The notes under the pieces are model-generated. The model searched no databases. It saw nothing but the letters and a program-made list of their open reading frames with translations, and was not told the DNA's origin. Positions 36,192 to 45,337 of a DNA stretch of 64,000 bases are shown here, piece by piece (position 1 is the stretch's first letter; the number at the start of each line of letters is the position of its first letter). Origin of the DNA: Pseudoalteromonas sp. A601 (GTDB lineage Bacteria > Pseudomonadota > Gammaproteobacteria > Enterobacterales > Alteromonadaceae). The stretch is from assembly GCF_002165575.1 (NCBI RefSeq), contig NZ_MXQF01000001.1, positions 186,001-250,000 on the forward strand, in the 5' to 3' direction. The translations under genes were made by a program, and so were the position numbers.

Positions 36192-37415
36192 ATGTATTTT
36201 TACGCTGCGCGTCAACCCATTTTAGATCGTGAAAAAAAACTCGTCGGCTATGAGTTACTTTTTAGAGATGGCGTTGATAATGTTTTTCCTGATATTGATG
36301 GTGATGAAGCAACTTCTCGTTTAATTGAAGGCAGTCAGTTTAATTTCGGTTTAGAAGATTTAACGGACAATAAACCCGCCTATATTAATTTTACTTTAAA
36401 AACATTACAAAAAGGCTACCCAACTTTACTTGGTAAAGAGCAAATAGTTGTTGAAATTTTAGAGACTATACAACCTGGTAAGCGCTTACTCGCGCTGGTT
36501 AAAGATCTTAAAGAAAAAGGTTATACCCTAGCGCTAGATGATTACATACACCAACCTGTATGGCGTCACTTTTACCCATATATTGATATTATAAAAATCG
36601 ACTTTTTAAGCTGTGACACTCAAACCATCAAGCAGATCATCGAAGAAATAAAGCCCCACAAGCACATAAAATTACTGGCAGAAAAAGTAGAAACCTACGA
36701 GAAATATCAACTTGCATTAGATTTGGGGTTTAGTTATTTTCAAGGTTTCTTTTTCTCAAAGCCTGAAATGGTACAAAGCAAATCGCTACCTCCTTCACAA
36801 ATAGCGCTCGCTGAGTTACTTTATGAAACCTCATCAGTTGAGCTTAATTTAAAAAAAATCACAAGCGTATTCGAACGAGATGTCACACTTTCCTATAAAT
36901 TACTTCGCTATAGTAATTCAGCTGCGTTCAAACGCCGAGCTGAAATCAGTACTATAAAACAGGCGCTGATAGTACTTGGTGCAGAAGAAATTAAAAAATT
37001 ATTATCCTTGTTATTTGCCTCCCAAGTTGCCGCAAATAAACCCGCAGAGTTGATCCGTTTATCGTTAACCCGTGCTCGTTTTACTGAGCTTTTAGCCATC
37101 AATCACAATCAACTTAAAGATACTGGCATGGCTTTTTTAACCGGTATGATGTCATTAATGGATGCAATTTTAGATGAGACGATGGAAGGTGTGATGAATA
37201 AATTACCACTTTCTAATGATATCAAGGTAGCCCTTGTTGATGACCAAGGCATACTCGCGCAGTATTTGCGTTTAGTTAAGTTATACGAGCAAGCGAATTG
37301 GGAAGGGGCAAACGCCATAAAAAATGAATTAGGTTTAGCAGCAGATAAAGTGCCTGACTCCTATCATGAAGCGCTTAGCTGGGCTAATGAACAAATGATA
37401 ATATTAGGCGAATAG
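36192..37415 (+). CDS. EAL and HDOD domain signalling protein
   Basis: This protein of about 407 residues combines an N-terminal EAL-like domain (about 1-200) with a C-terminal HDOD domain (about 205-400), the YuxH-like arrangement. Some EAL residues remain: ExLxR as YELLFR, VVEILET, LDDY, IKIDFL, EKVET and FQGFF. The loop after DDY lacks the FGTG residues, so phosphodiesterase activity against c-di-GMP is doubtful. ATG 36192 is preferred over the TTG two codons earlier. In Vibrio relatives such proteins affect motility and biofilm. It stands alone and ends at a terminator. Confidence 0.9.
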   Translation: MYFYAARQPILDREKKLVGYELLFRDGVDNVFPDIDGDEATSRLIEGSQFNFGLEDLTDNKPAYINFTLKTLQKGYPTLLGKEQIVVEILETIQPGKRLLALVKDLKEKGYTLALDDYIHQPVWRHFYPYIDIIKIDFLSCDTQTIKQIIEEIKPHKHIKLLAEKVETYEKYQLALDLGFSYFQGFFFSKPEMVQSKSLPPSQIALAELLYETSSVELNLKKITSVFERDVTLSYKLLRYSNSAAFKRRAEISTIKQALIVLGAEEIKKLLSLLFASQVAANKPAELIRLSLTRARFTELLAINHNQLKDTGMAFLTGMMSLMDAILDETMEGVMNKLPLSNDIKVALVDDQGILAQYLRLVKLYEQANWEGANAIKNELGLAADKVPDSYHEALSWANEQMIILGE

Positions 37416-37442
37416 TCCTGTTATCTTCAATTATATAAAAGT

Positions 37443-37471
37443 AAAAAGCCAGCAGTTTTGCTGGCTTTTTT
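37443..37471. terminator. Bidirectional terminator between EAL-HDOD gene and mlaA
   Basis: AAAAGCCAGCA pairs with TGCTGGCTTTT around GTTT, with T-runs on both sides, between convergent genes. Confidence 0.9.
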
Positions 37472-37491
37472 CTAACTTCGCGTCAGATAAA

Positions 37492-38223
37492 TTATAGGCT
37501 TTCTAAAAAGTCTTCATCAAAGTCATCAGGCTCTTCTTCGATTGGTGGGTTGCCATCGTGCAATTCATAGAGCTGACGTTGGAAGTAAATATCTTTCATA
37601 AAGATATAAGGATCCAACGACTCATTAAGTAGGCTCTCTTGCGGAATTAACGACGCTCTTGCCTCTACTGCTTTCAGTGCGAATACAAGTACCGTTTGCG
37701 GCGTTGTTAAAGCAATTTCCGGTAATACAAAGCTATCAACAACATCACCAGTCAGGTTACGTGCAGTAGAAGGTCCCATGCCTGGTAGCATTAAGTAAGC
37801 GCCATCGCCAATGCCCCATACACCCAGCGTTTGCCCAAAGTCCTCATCTATGATTTCAAGGCCTAATGAACTTGCAACATCAAATAGCCCTAACAAACCT
37901 ACCGTTGAGTTAACTAAAAATCGGGCAACACTAACGCCTGCATTACCTGCTTTACCTTGTAAAGTTGCATTAATAACATCCGTTGGCGCACTAATATTAT
38001 CGGTGAAATTCACTAAGCTTCGACGCACTGGAGTTGGGGTAATAGCAACATAGCCGACAGCTGCTGGGCGCAAAATATAAGCGTCCAACACATCCATATT
38101 AAAATCATACATGGGCCGATTAAATGACTGTAGCGGATCTCGCTCATCCGCTTTTTCTTCAGGAACTTGTGCACAACCGGCACTGATCAATAACCCTAGA
38201 ATTATTAAACTTTGTTTGAACAT
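37492..38223 (-). CDS. mlaA: Phospholipid-binding lipoprotein MlaA
   Basis: MlaA (VacJ) extracts mislocalised phospholipids from the outer leaflet of the outer membrane and passes them to MlaC. The 243-residue protein has a lipobox SAGC (Cys17), RDPLQSFNRPMYDFN at the start of the mature domain, and GVWGIGDGAYLMLPGMGPST as the family signature (20 residues or fewer per block). The C-terminus is acidic. It lies 10 bp after ccmI and may be read with it, but the mla transporter genes are elsewhere. Confidence 0.94.
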   Translation of the reverse strand: MFKQSLIILGLLISAGCAQVPEEKADERDPLQSFNRPMYDFNMDVLDAYILRPAAVGYVAITPTPVRRSLVNFTDNISAPTDVINATLQGKAGNAGVSVARFLVNSTVGLLGLFDVASSLGLEIIDEDFGQTLGVWGIGDGAYLMLPGMGPSTARNLTGDVVDSFVLPEIALTTPQTVLVFALKAVEARASLIPQESLLNESLDPYIFMKDIYFQRQLYELHDGNPPIEEEPDDFDEDFLESL

Positions 38224-38232
38224 TTTTTATCC

Positions 38233-39522
38233 TTAAGGCAGAATCTCATCAATGAGTAATGTATGTTGCGTGATATTTTCACGCTCTAATATTGGCGAAC
38301 GACCTTCTAACTCACCTGTTGAAGGCATCACAGAGGCATCTTTCGAAATTCGTGCCGTGATCACAACTTCTTTAGATGATGATAGCGTGAGCCCATCTAC
38401 CATTGAGTTACTATCACTTAACTGCACTTTAAGAGGAAAACTAAACTGGGTCAACTTTACTACTGCAAGCGGCATCGGTGGGCCATTCGCAGCTTTTGCA
38501 AAAACAAATAAAGTGCCATTGTCTGGCAAGTTATCGACTAATGTTGGTGCTAACTCCACAGTGACCATAATAGCACTTGAATCTGTAGCTACATCTGAAT
38601 TTGATTGAGTTGCAGCATTCGCCACAGGGGTTAGACTGTTTTGTTGCTCAGCAATTTTTTGTTCAATGTCAACTATTCGCTGCTCAACCATTGCGTAGCG
38701 GCTATCGTTTGGCTCCATTGAACTGAGTAATACTTCAAATGCTGATTTTGCTTGCGCCCAGTCATGGCGCTCATAAGCAATCAATGCAAGCAAGGAAATG
38801 GCATCAATGTTAGTTGGTTCATCTTTTAATACGCGCGATAACATACCTGCTGCACGCGTCATATTTGCTTCACTGCCCTCAAGTAACAACACTTGGCTGT
38901 AACTCACTAACACGCCTAGATGATCCGGGTTAATTTGCAATACCTTATCAAACGACTGCTGCGCCATATCAAATTCATTCAGTGACATAGCGACGCGACC
39001 GAGTAGCATCCAAGCAACTTGGTCATCGCCATTTTTTGCCAACTTTGTACGTAAACCTAAAGCAAAAGCTTGCAGCTCATTCTGACTAAGAGGCTCACCC
39101 GTTTGCATCACAGCACGTTCACCATACTCAGGTAAATTTTCCATCGCTGTATACCAGCTTTCAAGTTGCTGTTGAGACCCCGTTGCAGAATAAAAAACCA
39201 AGCTAAGCACAACTAAAAAAGCACTTCCCGTCAAAGCAAAAATCACATTGTTGCCACGGCTATAAAGCGATTTTTCTGGCGAAAGCTCGTTTAATAAGCG
39301 ACGCTTTAATTCAATAACAGATTCATTATAACTTTGCTGCTCAATACGTTGTTCTTGTAAATCGTTTGCAAGTTCTTCCGAGCGCTGCTGATAAATTGCG
39401 ATCAGATCTGAATTAGCATTATGCGTCACACTTTGCACACGCTCTTTTTTTAAAAAAGGTAAAGCCACAAACCCCACTGCTACTAAAGTTAGTAGCGCAA
39501 AAGAAGCCCACATTAAAATCAT
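38233..39522 (-). CDS. ccmI: Cytochrome c maturation protein CcmI (CycH-like)
   Basis: CcmI presents apocytochrome c to the CcmF/H haem-ligation complex. The 429-residue protein has TM1 at about 4-23, a cytoplasmic linker and TM2 at about 93-113. A periplasmic TPR region follows (about 150-290, with MLLGRVAMSLNEFDMAQQSF), and then a beta-rich C-terminal domain. It ends the ccm operon and immediately follows ccmH. Confidence 0.92.
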   Translation of the reverse strand: MILMWASFALLTLVAVGFVALPFLKKERVQSVTHNANSDLIAIYQQRSEELANDLQEQRIEQQSYNESVIELKRRLLNELSPEKSLYSRGNNVIFALTGSAFLVVLSLVFYSATGSQQQLESWYTAMENLPEYGERAVMQTGEPLSQNELQAFALGLRTKLAKNGDDQVAWMLLGRVAMSLNEFDMAQQSFDKVLQINPDHLGVLVSYSQVLLLEGSEANMTRAAGMLSRVLKDEPTNIDAISLLALIAYERHDWAQAKSAFEVLLSSMEPNDSRYAMVEQRIVDIEQKIAEQQNSLTPVANAATQSNSDVATDSSAIMVTVELAPTLVDNLPDNGTLFVFAKAANGPPMPLAVVKLTQFSFPLKVQLSDSNSMVDGLTLSSSKEVVITARISKDASVMPSTGELEGRSPILERENITQHTLLIDEILP

Positions 39523-39984
39523 TTAGCTTTGCTCCTGACGTTGATTCTGAGCAATTAATTTTGCTAATAACGCTTCGTCTTGTTCGTCCCAAGTTTGCTT
39601 AACAGCAGCTTTGCGTTGACGAATAACTATAAAACCCAAGCCAAAAATAACAATCAGCACAGGAAATACCCACAACACTAAAGTAGCGGGTGTAACAGGT
39701 GGGTCGTAATGTACAAAGTAGCCATATCGGTCAATCATGTAGTCAATGACTTCATCTTTTGATTTACCCTCTTGTACTAAGGTAAGTACCTTATCTCGTA
39801 AATCTTTTGCAACTACTGCATCCGAATCAGCAATATTTTGATTCTGACATTTAGGACAACGTAGCTCTTTTGTTAACTCACCAAAACGCTGTGCCTGTTC
39901 ATCATTAGCAAATTCGTACCTGTCTTGCTCAGCTGATACAGCAAAACTGATAAGTAAAACCAAGCTGATTAAAAAATACTTCAT
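39523..39984 (-). CDS. ccmH: Cytochrome c maturation protein CcmH (CcmL-type thiol-oxidoreductase)
   Basis: This thiol-reducing subunit of the haem lyase keeps apocytochrome cysteines reduced. It has about 153 residues from ATG 39984, with a signal peptide (MKYFLISLVLLISFAVSA), the redox motif RCPKCQNQNIADSDA (Cys43, Cys46), a YGYFVHYDPP segment and a C-terminal TM helix. ATG 39984 overlaps the ccmG stop (ATGA). A start at 40026 would add residues before the signal peptide and is rejected. Confidence 0.94.
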   Translation of the reverse strand: MKYFLISLVLLISFAVSAEQDRYEFANDEQAQRFGELTKELRCPKCQNQNIADSDAVVAKDLRDKVLTLVQEGKSKDEVIDYMIDRYGYFVHYDPPVTPATLVLWVFPVLIVIFGLGFIVIRQRKAAVKQTWDEQDEALLAKLIAQNQRQEQS

Positions 39985-40553
39985 GGCTGTAACTCCTGCA
40001 TGATTGGTGCAAATTTCGCACGCCAAACTCGTGGGTTAATATCGCCGGTATGATGCAACAAAATAGTACCTTTACGATCGACCAAAAATGTCTCCGGTGC
40101 ACCTGAGACGCCTAAATCAAGCGCTAATGTTCGCTCTAAGTCAAGAATATTAAATTGATACGGGTCGCCTGCTCGGCTTAACATACTACTTACTTCTTCT
40201 CGCAGTGCTGCCATATCAAACGCACCATCAAAATCAGCATCGTAGCTTTGCACATAATAAAGGCCGACAATTTTTACGCCTTGCTCGCGCAGCTTAGTTA
40301 AGTAACCAAGCTCGGCTAAACACGTTGGGCACCACGTGCCCCACACATTGAGTATATACACTTCGCCTTCGAGATCCGCTTGCTGCCAGCGTTTATTATC
40401 TTGCATAAGATCTGGCAAGTTAAAAGCCGGCATTGTATGGCCAATCCTTCCTGTTTGTAATTCACGAGGATTGGCAAATAACCCTTGATATAAAAACACA
40501 CAGACCAAAATGAATGCCAAAAGTGGCAATAACGCTAAAAATTTACGATTCAT
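39981..40553 (-). CDS. ccmG: Thiol:disulfide interchange protein CcmG/DsbE
   Basis: CcmG is a membrane-anchored periplasmic thioredoxin that reduces CcmH or apocytochrome c. The 190-residue protein has an N-terminal anchor (about 6-25) and a thioredoxin fold with WGTWCPTCLAELG (Cys74, Cys77). The conserved GAPETFLVD cis-proline loop and GDINPRVW follow near the C-terminus. It overlaps both neighbours by 4 bp, so translation is coupled. Confidence 0.95.
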   Translation of the reverse strand: MNRKFLALLPLLAFILVCVFLYQGLFANPRELQTGRIGHTMPAFNLPDLMQDNKRWQQADLEGEVYILNVWGTWCPTCLAELGYLTKLREQGVKIVGLYYVQSYDADFDGAFDMAALREEVSSMLSRAGDPYQFNILDLERTLALDLGVSGAPETFLVDRKGTILLHHTGDINPRVWRAKFAPIMQELQP

Positions 40554-42517
40554 GCTACCTCCTGCTCACGTTTTTTATTATTACGATAGCGTTTATCGCC
40601 TAAAATCATAAACCCGGCTAAAGAAATAAGTAAGCCGCCTAGCCACATCCAACGCACAAATGGTTTATGATAAATCCGCAATGACCAGCCACCATTACTA
40701 AGCTGCTCGCCTAGGGCAAGGTATAAATCACGAGAAAAACCAGCATCAATGGCCGCTTCAGTCATAAACTGCATGCCGATATCATACTGGCGTTTCTCAG
40801 CATGCAATTTGGTAACTACATTGTTATTTTTAAGCACAGTTACTACCCCTGCATGGCCACTGTAATTAGGCCCTCGGATGCTTTTAACTCCCTCAAAACG
40901 GTAGTCATATTGATTCAGCGAAACTACATCTAATGGCTTCATTGAAACATCGCGCTCAACCGAATAGGCTGATGTCAAAGTAACCCCAGCAATTACAAAT
41001 GCAATTCCAACGTGACCAAGTACCATAGCCCAGTAACTTAAGCTTAAACGCTTCAAGCCGTTTGTTAAACTGCCATGTACACGGGTTTTATCAAAGACAT
41101 CAAGGCCTGTTGTAAATACAATCCAAATTGCTAATGTTGTTGCTAACAGCGTTAGAGGAGCGACAACATCGTAGCTTAAAAACAACCAAACTGACGTAAC
41201 AACAATACTCGCGATAGCACTAAGCAGCATTTTATTTTGTAAAAATGTCCACTTATTTTGTTTCCAACGCAATAAGGGCCCAATCCCCATTAAGATTGCA
41301 AATGGCACTAATAAAATTGCAAACATTTTATTAAAAAACGGTTCGCCTATTGAAATACTGCCTAAGCCCATCTCCTTATGAACCATTGGAAGTAAAGTGC
41401 CCAGTAATACAATAAACGTCGCAACAACTAAAAATATATTATTAAGCCAAAGTGCCACTTCACGGGAAATCAGTTTATAACGCCCTTCACTTTTCACTTG
41501 TGATACGCGAAGTGCATAAAGTGTAAGACCGCCACCCACAACAATAGCTAAAAAGGCAAGAATAAATAAGCCACGATCAGGGTCTGTAGCAAACGCATGA
41601 ACAGAAACAATAATCCCTGAACGAACAATAAAAGTACCTAGAAGACTCAACGAAAAAGCAGCGATGGCCAGCAATACAGTCCAGGATTTAAATACGCCAC
41701 GCTTTTCTGTCACTGACAATGAGTGTAATAACGCAGTCGCAACCAGCCAAGGCATTAAGGAGGCATTTTCTACCGGATCCCAAAACCACCAACCGCCCCA
41801 GCCAAGCTCGGAATAAGCCCACCAGCTACCAATAGTGATACCGAGTGTTAAAAAGCCCCATGCAGTCATTGTCCACGGGCGTGACCATTTCGCCCATGAG
41901 TTATCAAGCTTACCTGTCAATAAAGCTGCAATCGCAAATGAAAACGACACAGATAACCCAACATAGCCCATATACAATAATGGCGGGTGAATAATCATGC
42001 CTGGGTCTTGTAATAGTGGGTTTAAATCTCGCCCCTCTACAGGGTAGTAAGGTAATAACAGCTCAAATGGGCTCGACATTAACAAGGTATAAAGCATAAA
42101 GCCGACACCTAAGAAGCCAAGTACACCCAGAACTCGCGCTCGTAATATCCAAGGCAGTGAACGTGAACGCACCGCAACAACAGCAGTCCAGCCAGCTTGC
42201 ATAACTAACCACAGTAAGATGGCCCCTTCATGGCCTCCCCATGTCGAGGTTATTTTGTAATACCATGGCAAGGTACTACTTGAATGATAGGCTACATAAG
42301 CGACAGTAAAATCATCCGTCAAACTTGCATAAATAAGTGCTGCAAACGAAATTAGAACAAAAGCAAACTGGCCGACAGCTAACGAGGGGGCTGCACGCAT
42401 TAAACGCAAATTACCAGTATGCGCGCCCCACAAAGGAAAAATACATAATAAAACACTTAGCACCATGGCCAGTGTTAAAGAAAAATAACCAATTTCAGGG
42501 ATCATATTAATTGCCAC
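40550..42517 (-). CDS. ccmF: Haem lyase subunit CcmF
   Basis: CcmF ligates haem from holo-CcmE to apocytochrome c at the inner membrane. The 655-residue polytopic protein has about 14-15 TM helices. The WWD signature [18 protein letters not shown] (about 240-257) binds haem, with the conserved histidines of the family in flanking loops ([14 protein letters not shown]). It starts inside ccmE (11-bp overlap). Confidence 0.96.
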   Translation of the reverse strand: MAINMIPEIGYFSLTLAMVLSVLLCIFPLWGAHTGNLRLMRAAPSLAVGQFAFVLISFAALIYASLTDDFTVAYVAYHSSSTLPWYYKITSTWGGHEGAILLWLVMQAGWTAVVAVRSRSLPWILRARVLGVLGFLGVGFMLYTLLMSSPFELLLPYYPVEGRDLNPLLQDPGMIIHPPLLYMGYVGLSVSFSFAIAALLTGKLDNSWAKWSRPWTMTAWGFLTLGITIGSWWAYSELGWGGWWFWDPVENASLMPWLVATALLHSLSVTEKRGVFKSWTVLLAIAAFSLSLLGTFIVRSGIIVSVHAFATDPDRGLFILAFLAIVVGGGLTLYALRVSQVKSEGRYKLISREVALWLNNIFLVVATFIVLLGTLLPMVHKEMGLGSISIGEPFFNKMFAILLVPFAILMGIGPLLRWKQNKWTFLQNKMLLSAIASIVVTSVWLFLSYDVVAPLTLLATTLAIWIVFTTGLDVFDKTRVHGSLTNGLKRLSLSYWAMVLGHVGIAFVIAGVTLTSAYSVERDVSMKPLDVVSLNQYDYRFEGVKSIRGPNYSGHAGVVTVLKNNNVVTKLHAEKRQYDIGMQFMTEAAIDAGFSRDLYLALGEQLSNGGWSLRIYHKPFVRWMWLGGLLISLAGFMILGDKRYRNNKKREQEVA

Positions 42518-42986
42518 TATCTAAGTTATATTTAGGTTTTTCGTGTTTAATCCCTTTAACCGCTTCGGCAACTTCTGCTGGCATGTATTCTTCATCATGC
42601 TTTGCTAATACCTCAAATGCCTCAATAACATCAGGTTCAACTAACACACCTTGCGCAACGATGCCTTGCCCTTCACGAAATAAATCAGGCAAAATACCCT
42701 GATAACGAATTGTCACTAGCGGGCCAGTGTCTATTAATTTAAAGCTCACTTGTAAACTGCTTTCATCACGTACCACTGAGCCTGGGACAACCATGCCGCC
42801 AATACGTAACTTTTGACCTATATGAGGCTTCTCGAGATTTGGCCCCTTGCCGTCAATTAACTCACTTGGGGTATAAAAAAGATTTATATTCTCTTGTAAG
42901 GCATATAAAACCAAACCTATCACTGCACCAATACCAAACACGATCGCAGTCACTGCTAATAGCCGTTTTTTACGTCTTGGATTCAT
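42507..42986 (-). CDS. ccmE: Haem chaperone CcmE
   Basis: CcmE binds haem covalently in the periplasm and delivers it to CcmF. The 159-residue protein has an N-terminal anchor (about 8-29) and an OB-fold beta-barrel. The haem-binding His130 and Tyr134 lie in AKHDEEYMP, at exactly the E. coli positions. It overlaps ccmD by 4 bp. Confidence 0.96.
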   Translation of the reverse strand: MNPRRKKRLLAVTAIVFGIGAVIGLVLYALQENINLFYTPSELIDGKGPNLEKPHIGQKLRIGGMVVPGSVVRDESSLQVSFKLIDTGPLVTIRYQGILPDLFREGQGIVAQGVLVEPDVIEAFEVLAKHDEEYMPAEVAEAVKGIKHEKPKYNLDSGN

Positions 42987-43186
42987 ATTTGCTGCTCCTG
43001 TTTAGCTTGCTTAATACGCTGTTCGCGAGCTGCTTGCTCCTGAACAGAAGTTAAAATACGCTTGGTATCGTTCAAAGAACTAAATAAGATACCTAATAAA
43101 ATCAGCGCGCACGTGCCAAAAGACAACCATACATAAAAGCCATATCCACCCATGGCTATAAAATCAGAAAAAGAATCAAACTGCAT
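42983..43186 (-). CDS. ccmD: Haem exporter accessory protein CcmD
   Basis: CcmD is a small membrane protein that releases holo-CcmE from CcmABC. The 67-residue protein has the opening [19 protein letters not shown], a single TM helix (about 14-37) and a basic coiled C-terminal tail ([14 protein letters not shown]). The position between ccmC and ccmE is diagnostic. Confidence 0.93.
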   Translation of the reverse strand: MQFDSFSDFIAMGGYGFYVWLSFGTCALILLGILFSSLNDTKRILTSVQEQAAREQRIKQAKQEQQI

Positions 43187-43188
43187 AA

Positions 43189-43926
43189 CTAGCCCCTATT
43201 TAACAACTGACGAACCCAAGGACGGTGTTTTTCGCGTTGTAAAATTTCATTTTTAAGACGTATCAATGTCACTGTGCCAACAAATGCAGCAAACGCCACA
43301 ATGTTAACCATCAGCGGCCAAAACATACTTGGATCAATCGCCTTAGTATCGAACTTAGTAATGGTCGCCCCTTGGTGAAGGGTGTTCCACCACTCAACAG
43401 AGAAGTGAATAATTGGTAAGTTAATCACCCCTACAATAGCAAGGATAGAAGCAGCTCGACCCGCTGCTTTTTTATCCTCAAAGGCGTGATACAAAGACAG
43501 CACCCCTAAATATAAAAATAATAAAATAAGCTCAGAAGTAAGACGTGCATCCCACACCCACCAAGCGCCCCACATAGGCTTACCCCATGCAGCACCGGTG
43601 ATAAGCGCAATTGCAGTAACACAGGCGCCCACGGGGGCAATAGCGATAACAGCAAGTTCTGCATTTCGCAGCTGCCAAACCAAGGCGACCACCGCCGCGA
43701 TAGCCATTGATGAATAAGCGCCCATTGATAAAATAGCTGAAGGAACATGAATAAAAATAATGCGATAGCTGTCTTTTTGTTGGTAGTCTGCAGGCGCATA
43801 AGCCAGCCCCCAAACCCAACCAACAACCATGCATACAACCGTTATTACGGCAAAATATGGCAGTAACGTATTACATAATTGATATGCACGATCTGCTTTA
43901 GCGTAGGGATGTAACCACTTCCACAT
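43189..43926 (-). CDS. ccmC: Haem handling protein CcmC
   Basis: CcmC presents haem to CcmE with the CcmAB transporter. The 245-residue inner-membrane protein has six TM helices. The WWD motif GAWWVWDARLTSELIL is at about 122-137 and conserved histidines lie in IIFIHVPSA and IHFSVEWW. It is tightly spaced with ccmB (1 bp) and ccmD (2 bp). Confidence 0.95.
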   Translation of the reverse strand: MWKWLHPYAKADRAYQLCNTLLPYFAVITVVCMVVGWVWGLAYAPADYQQKDSYRIIFIHVPSAILSMGAYSSMAIAAVVALVWQLRNAELAVIAIAPVGACVTAIALITGAAWGKPMWGAWWVWDARLTSELILLFLYLGVLSLYHAFEDKKAAGRAASILAIVGVINLPIIHFSVEWWNTLHQGATITKFDTKAIDPSMFWPLMVNIVAFAAFVGTVTLIRLKNEILQREKHRPWVRQLLNRG

Positions 43927-43927
43927 A

Positions 43928-44614
43928 TTAACTTACACTCACTTTTAATGCTGACGATATGGCAATTGGTGCGCTTAAAATAGCAACGACAAGCATTGCA
44001 CCAAGGATGGCAAGCTGTCCACTATAATCCAGTGACATAGTACTGGTATCAATAGCAGACGTTGCAAAAATTAACACAGGGATATACAAAGGCAGAACTA
44101 GCAGACTCATCAATATTCCGCCTTTTTGTAACCCCACAGTGAGACCCGCACCAATCGCGCCGATAAAACTCAATAATGGAGTCCCTAATAATAAAGTAAT
44201 AACTGTCGCAACAAGCGCTTGGCTATCTAAGTTAAGCAGTAGCGCAAAAACCGGTGTCATTAACACCAAAGGCAACCCAGTAATAACCCAATGAGCAAGC
44301 ACTTTCGCCAGTACAGTTAACGGCAATGGATACGATGATGCAATTAATTGCTCTAGGCTGCCGTCATGAAAATCATCACGAAAAATTTTATCAAGACCAA
44401 GCATGGTCGATAAAAGCGCCGCAACCCAAATAATACCTGGAGCCATACGAGCAAGTAGACCGGGCTCTGGACCAATAGCTAACGGAAATAAGGTAATAAC
44501 AATTAAGAAAAATAATAATGGATTAACAATTTCTGCTCGCTGGCGAAACGCTAACTGTAAATCTTTTTTACATACGGCACTAAATAGCTGTAAATAAGAG
44601 TGTTGTCGTTGCAT
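43928..44614 (-). CDS. ccmB: Haem exporter permease CcmB
   Basis: CcmB is the membrane subunit of the CcmAB ABC transporter, which drives release of holo-CcmE. The 228-residue protein has six TM helices and opens with a basic cytoplasmic segment and KKDLQLAFRQRAEIVNPLLF. The FHDGSLEQLIASSYPL segment is a CcmB hallmark. Its ATG overlaps the ccmA stop by 1 bp. Confidence 0.95.
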   Translation of the reverse strand: MQRQHSYLQLFSAVCKKDLQLAFRQRAEIVNPLLFFLIVITLFPLAIGPEPGLLARMAPGIIWVAALLSTMLGLDKIFRDDFHDGSLEQLIASSYPLPLTVLAKVLAHWVITGLPLVLMTPVFALLLNLDSQALVATVITLLLGTPLLSFIGAIGAGLTVGLQKGGILMSLLVLPLYIPVLIFATSAIDTSTMSLDYSGQLAILGAMLVVAILSAPIAISSALKVSVS

Positions 44615-45234
44615 CAGTGACGGTACTCCAAGGTAACTGTTTGCAAATCATTAAAGTGCGTTGTTAAATCTTGGTGAGTCGTTAATAAAATAGCACCACC
44701 GGTTTCTAAATGGCTAACAAAGCGCGCCTGTAAGAATGCCACTCCCGCTTTATCCAAAGCAGTAAATGGCTCATCGAGGATCCAAAGCTTGGCATCATTA
44801 AGCCATAATCGAAGTAATGCAACACGGCGTTGTTGTCCTGCGGATAAAGTGCGTACTGGCACATCTTCAAGACCCACCAAGCCTATTTTAGCCAATAAAG
44901 CATACAAGTCTTGATTATCATCATACCCTTGGATCTGTAACCAAAAGCGTACATTTTCCAGCGCAGTAAGCTGAGCATTTACACCGGTTTTATGGCCAAT
45001 GAATAATAGCTCACGGGCAAACTCGTCATAGTTTTTGGCTATTGATGTATCGTGCCAAAAGATATCGCCTTCATCAGGAGCAGCAAAACCTGCAATAATG
45101 CGCAATAATGATGTCTTACCAGCCCCATTAGGGCCTGCTAATTGCATAATTTGTCCCGATTTCAAACTGAAATTAAGATCCTCAAACAAACAGCGCTCTT
45201 GTTTGATGCAAGTGACGGACTTAATGTGTAGCAA
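44614..45234 (-). CDS. ccmA: Haem exporter ATP-binding protein CcmA
   Basis: CcmA is the ABC ATPase of CcmABCD. The 206-residue protein has Walker A GPNGAGKT (34-41), signature LSAGQQRR (about 130-137), Walker B LWILDEPF and the H-loop in LLTTHQDL. It starts with TTG at 45234, as no in-frame ATG fits; AGAGA stands about 10 bases upstream. It is the first gene of the ccmABCDEFGHI operon and is divergent from the FliK-like gene. Confidence 0.94.
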   Translation of the reverse strand: MLHIKSVTCIKQERCLFEDLNFSLKSGQIMQLAGPNGAGKTSLLRIIAGFAAPDEGDIFWHDTSIAKNYDEFARELLFIGHKTGVNAQLTALENVRFWLQIQGYDDNQDLYALLAKIGLVGLEDVPVRTLSAGQQRRVALLRLWLNDAKLWILDEPFTALDKAGVAFLQARFVSHLETGGAILLTTHQDLTTHFNDLQTVTLEYRH

Positions 45235-45337
45235 GATGACGATTCTCTATACCCAAAATTAGGCGTTAGTCTACCATAATGATAGGGTAATACGAATAAC
45301 GCAATGAAACCGATTAGTGAAAACTTGATTTAAAATA

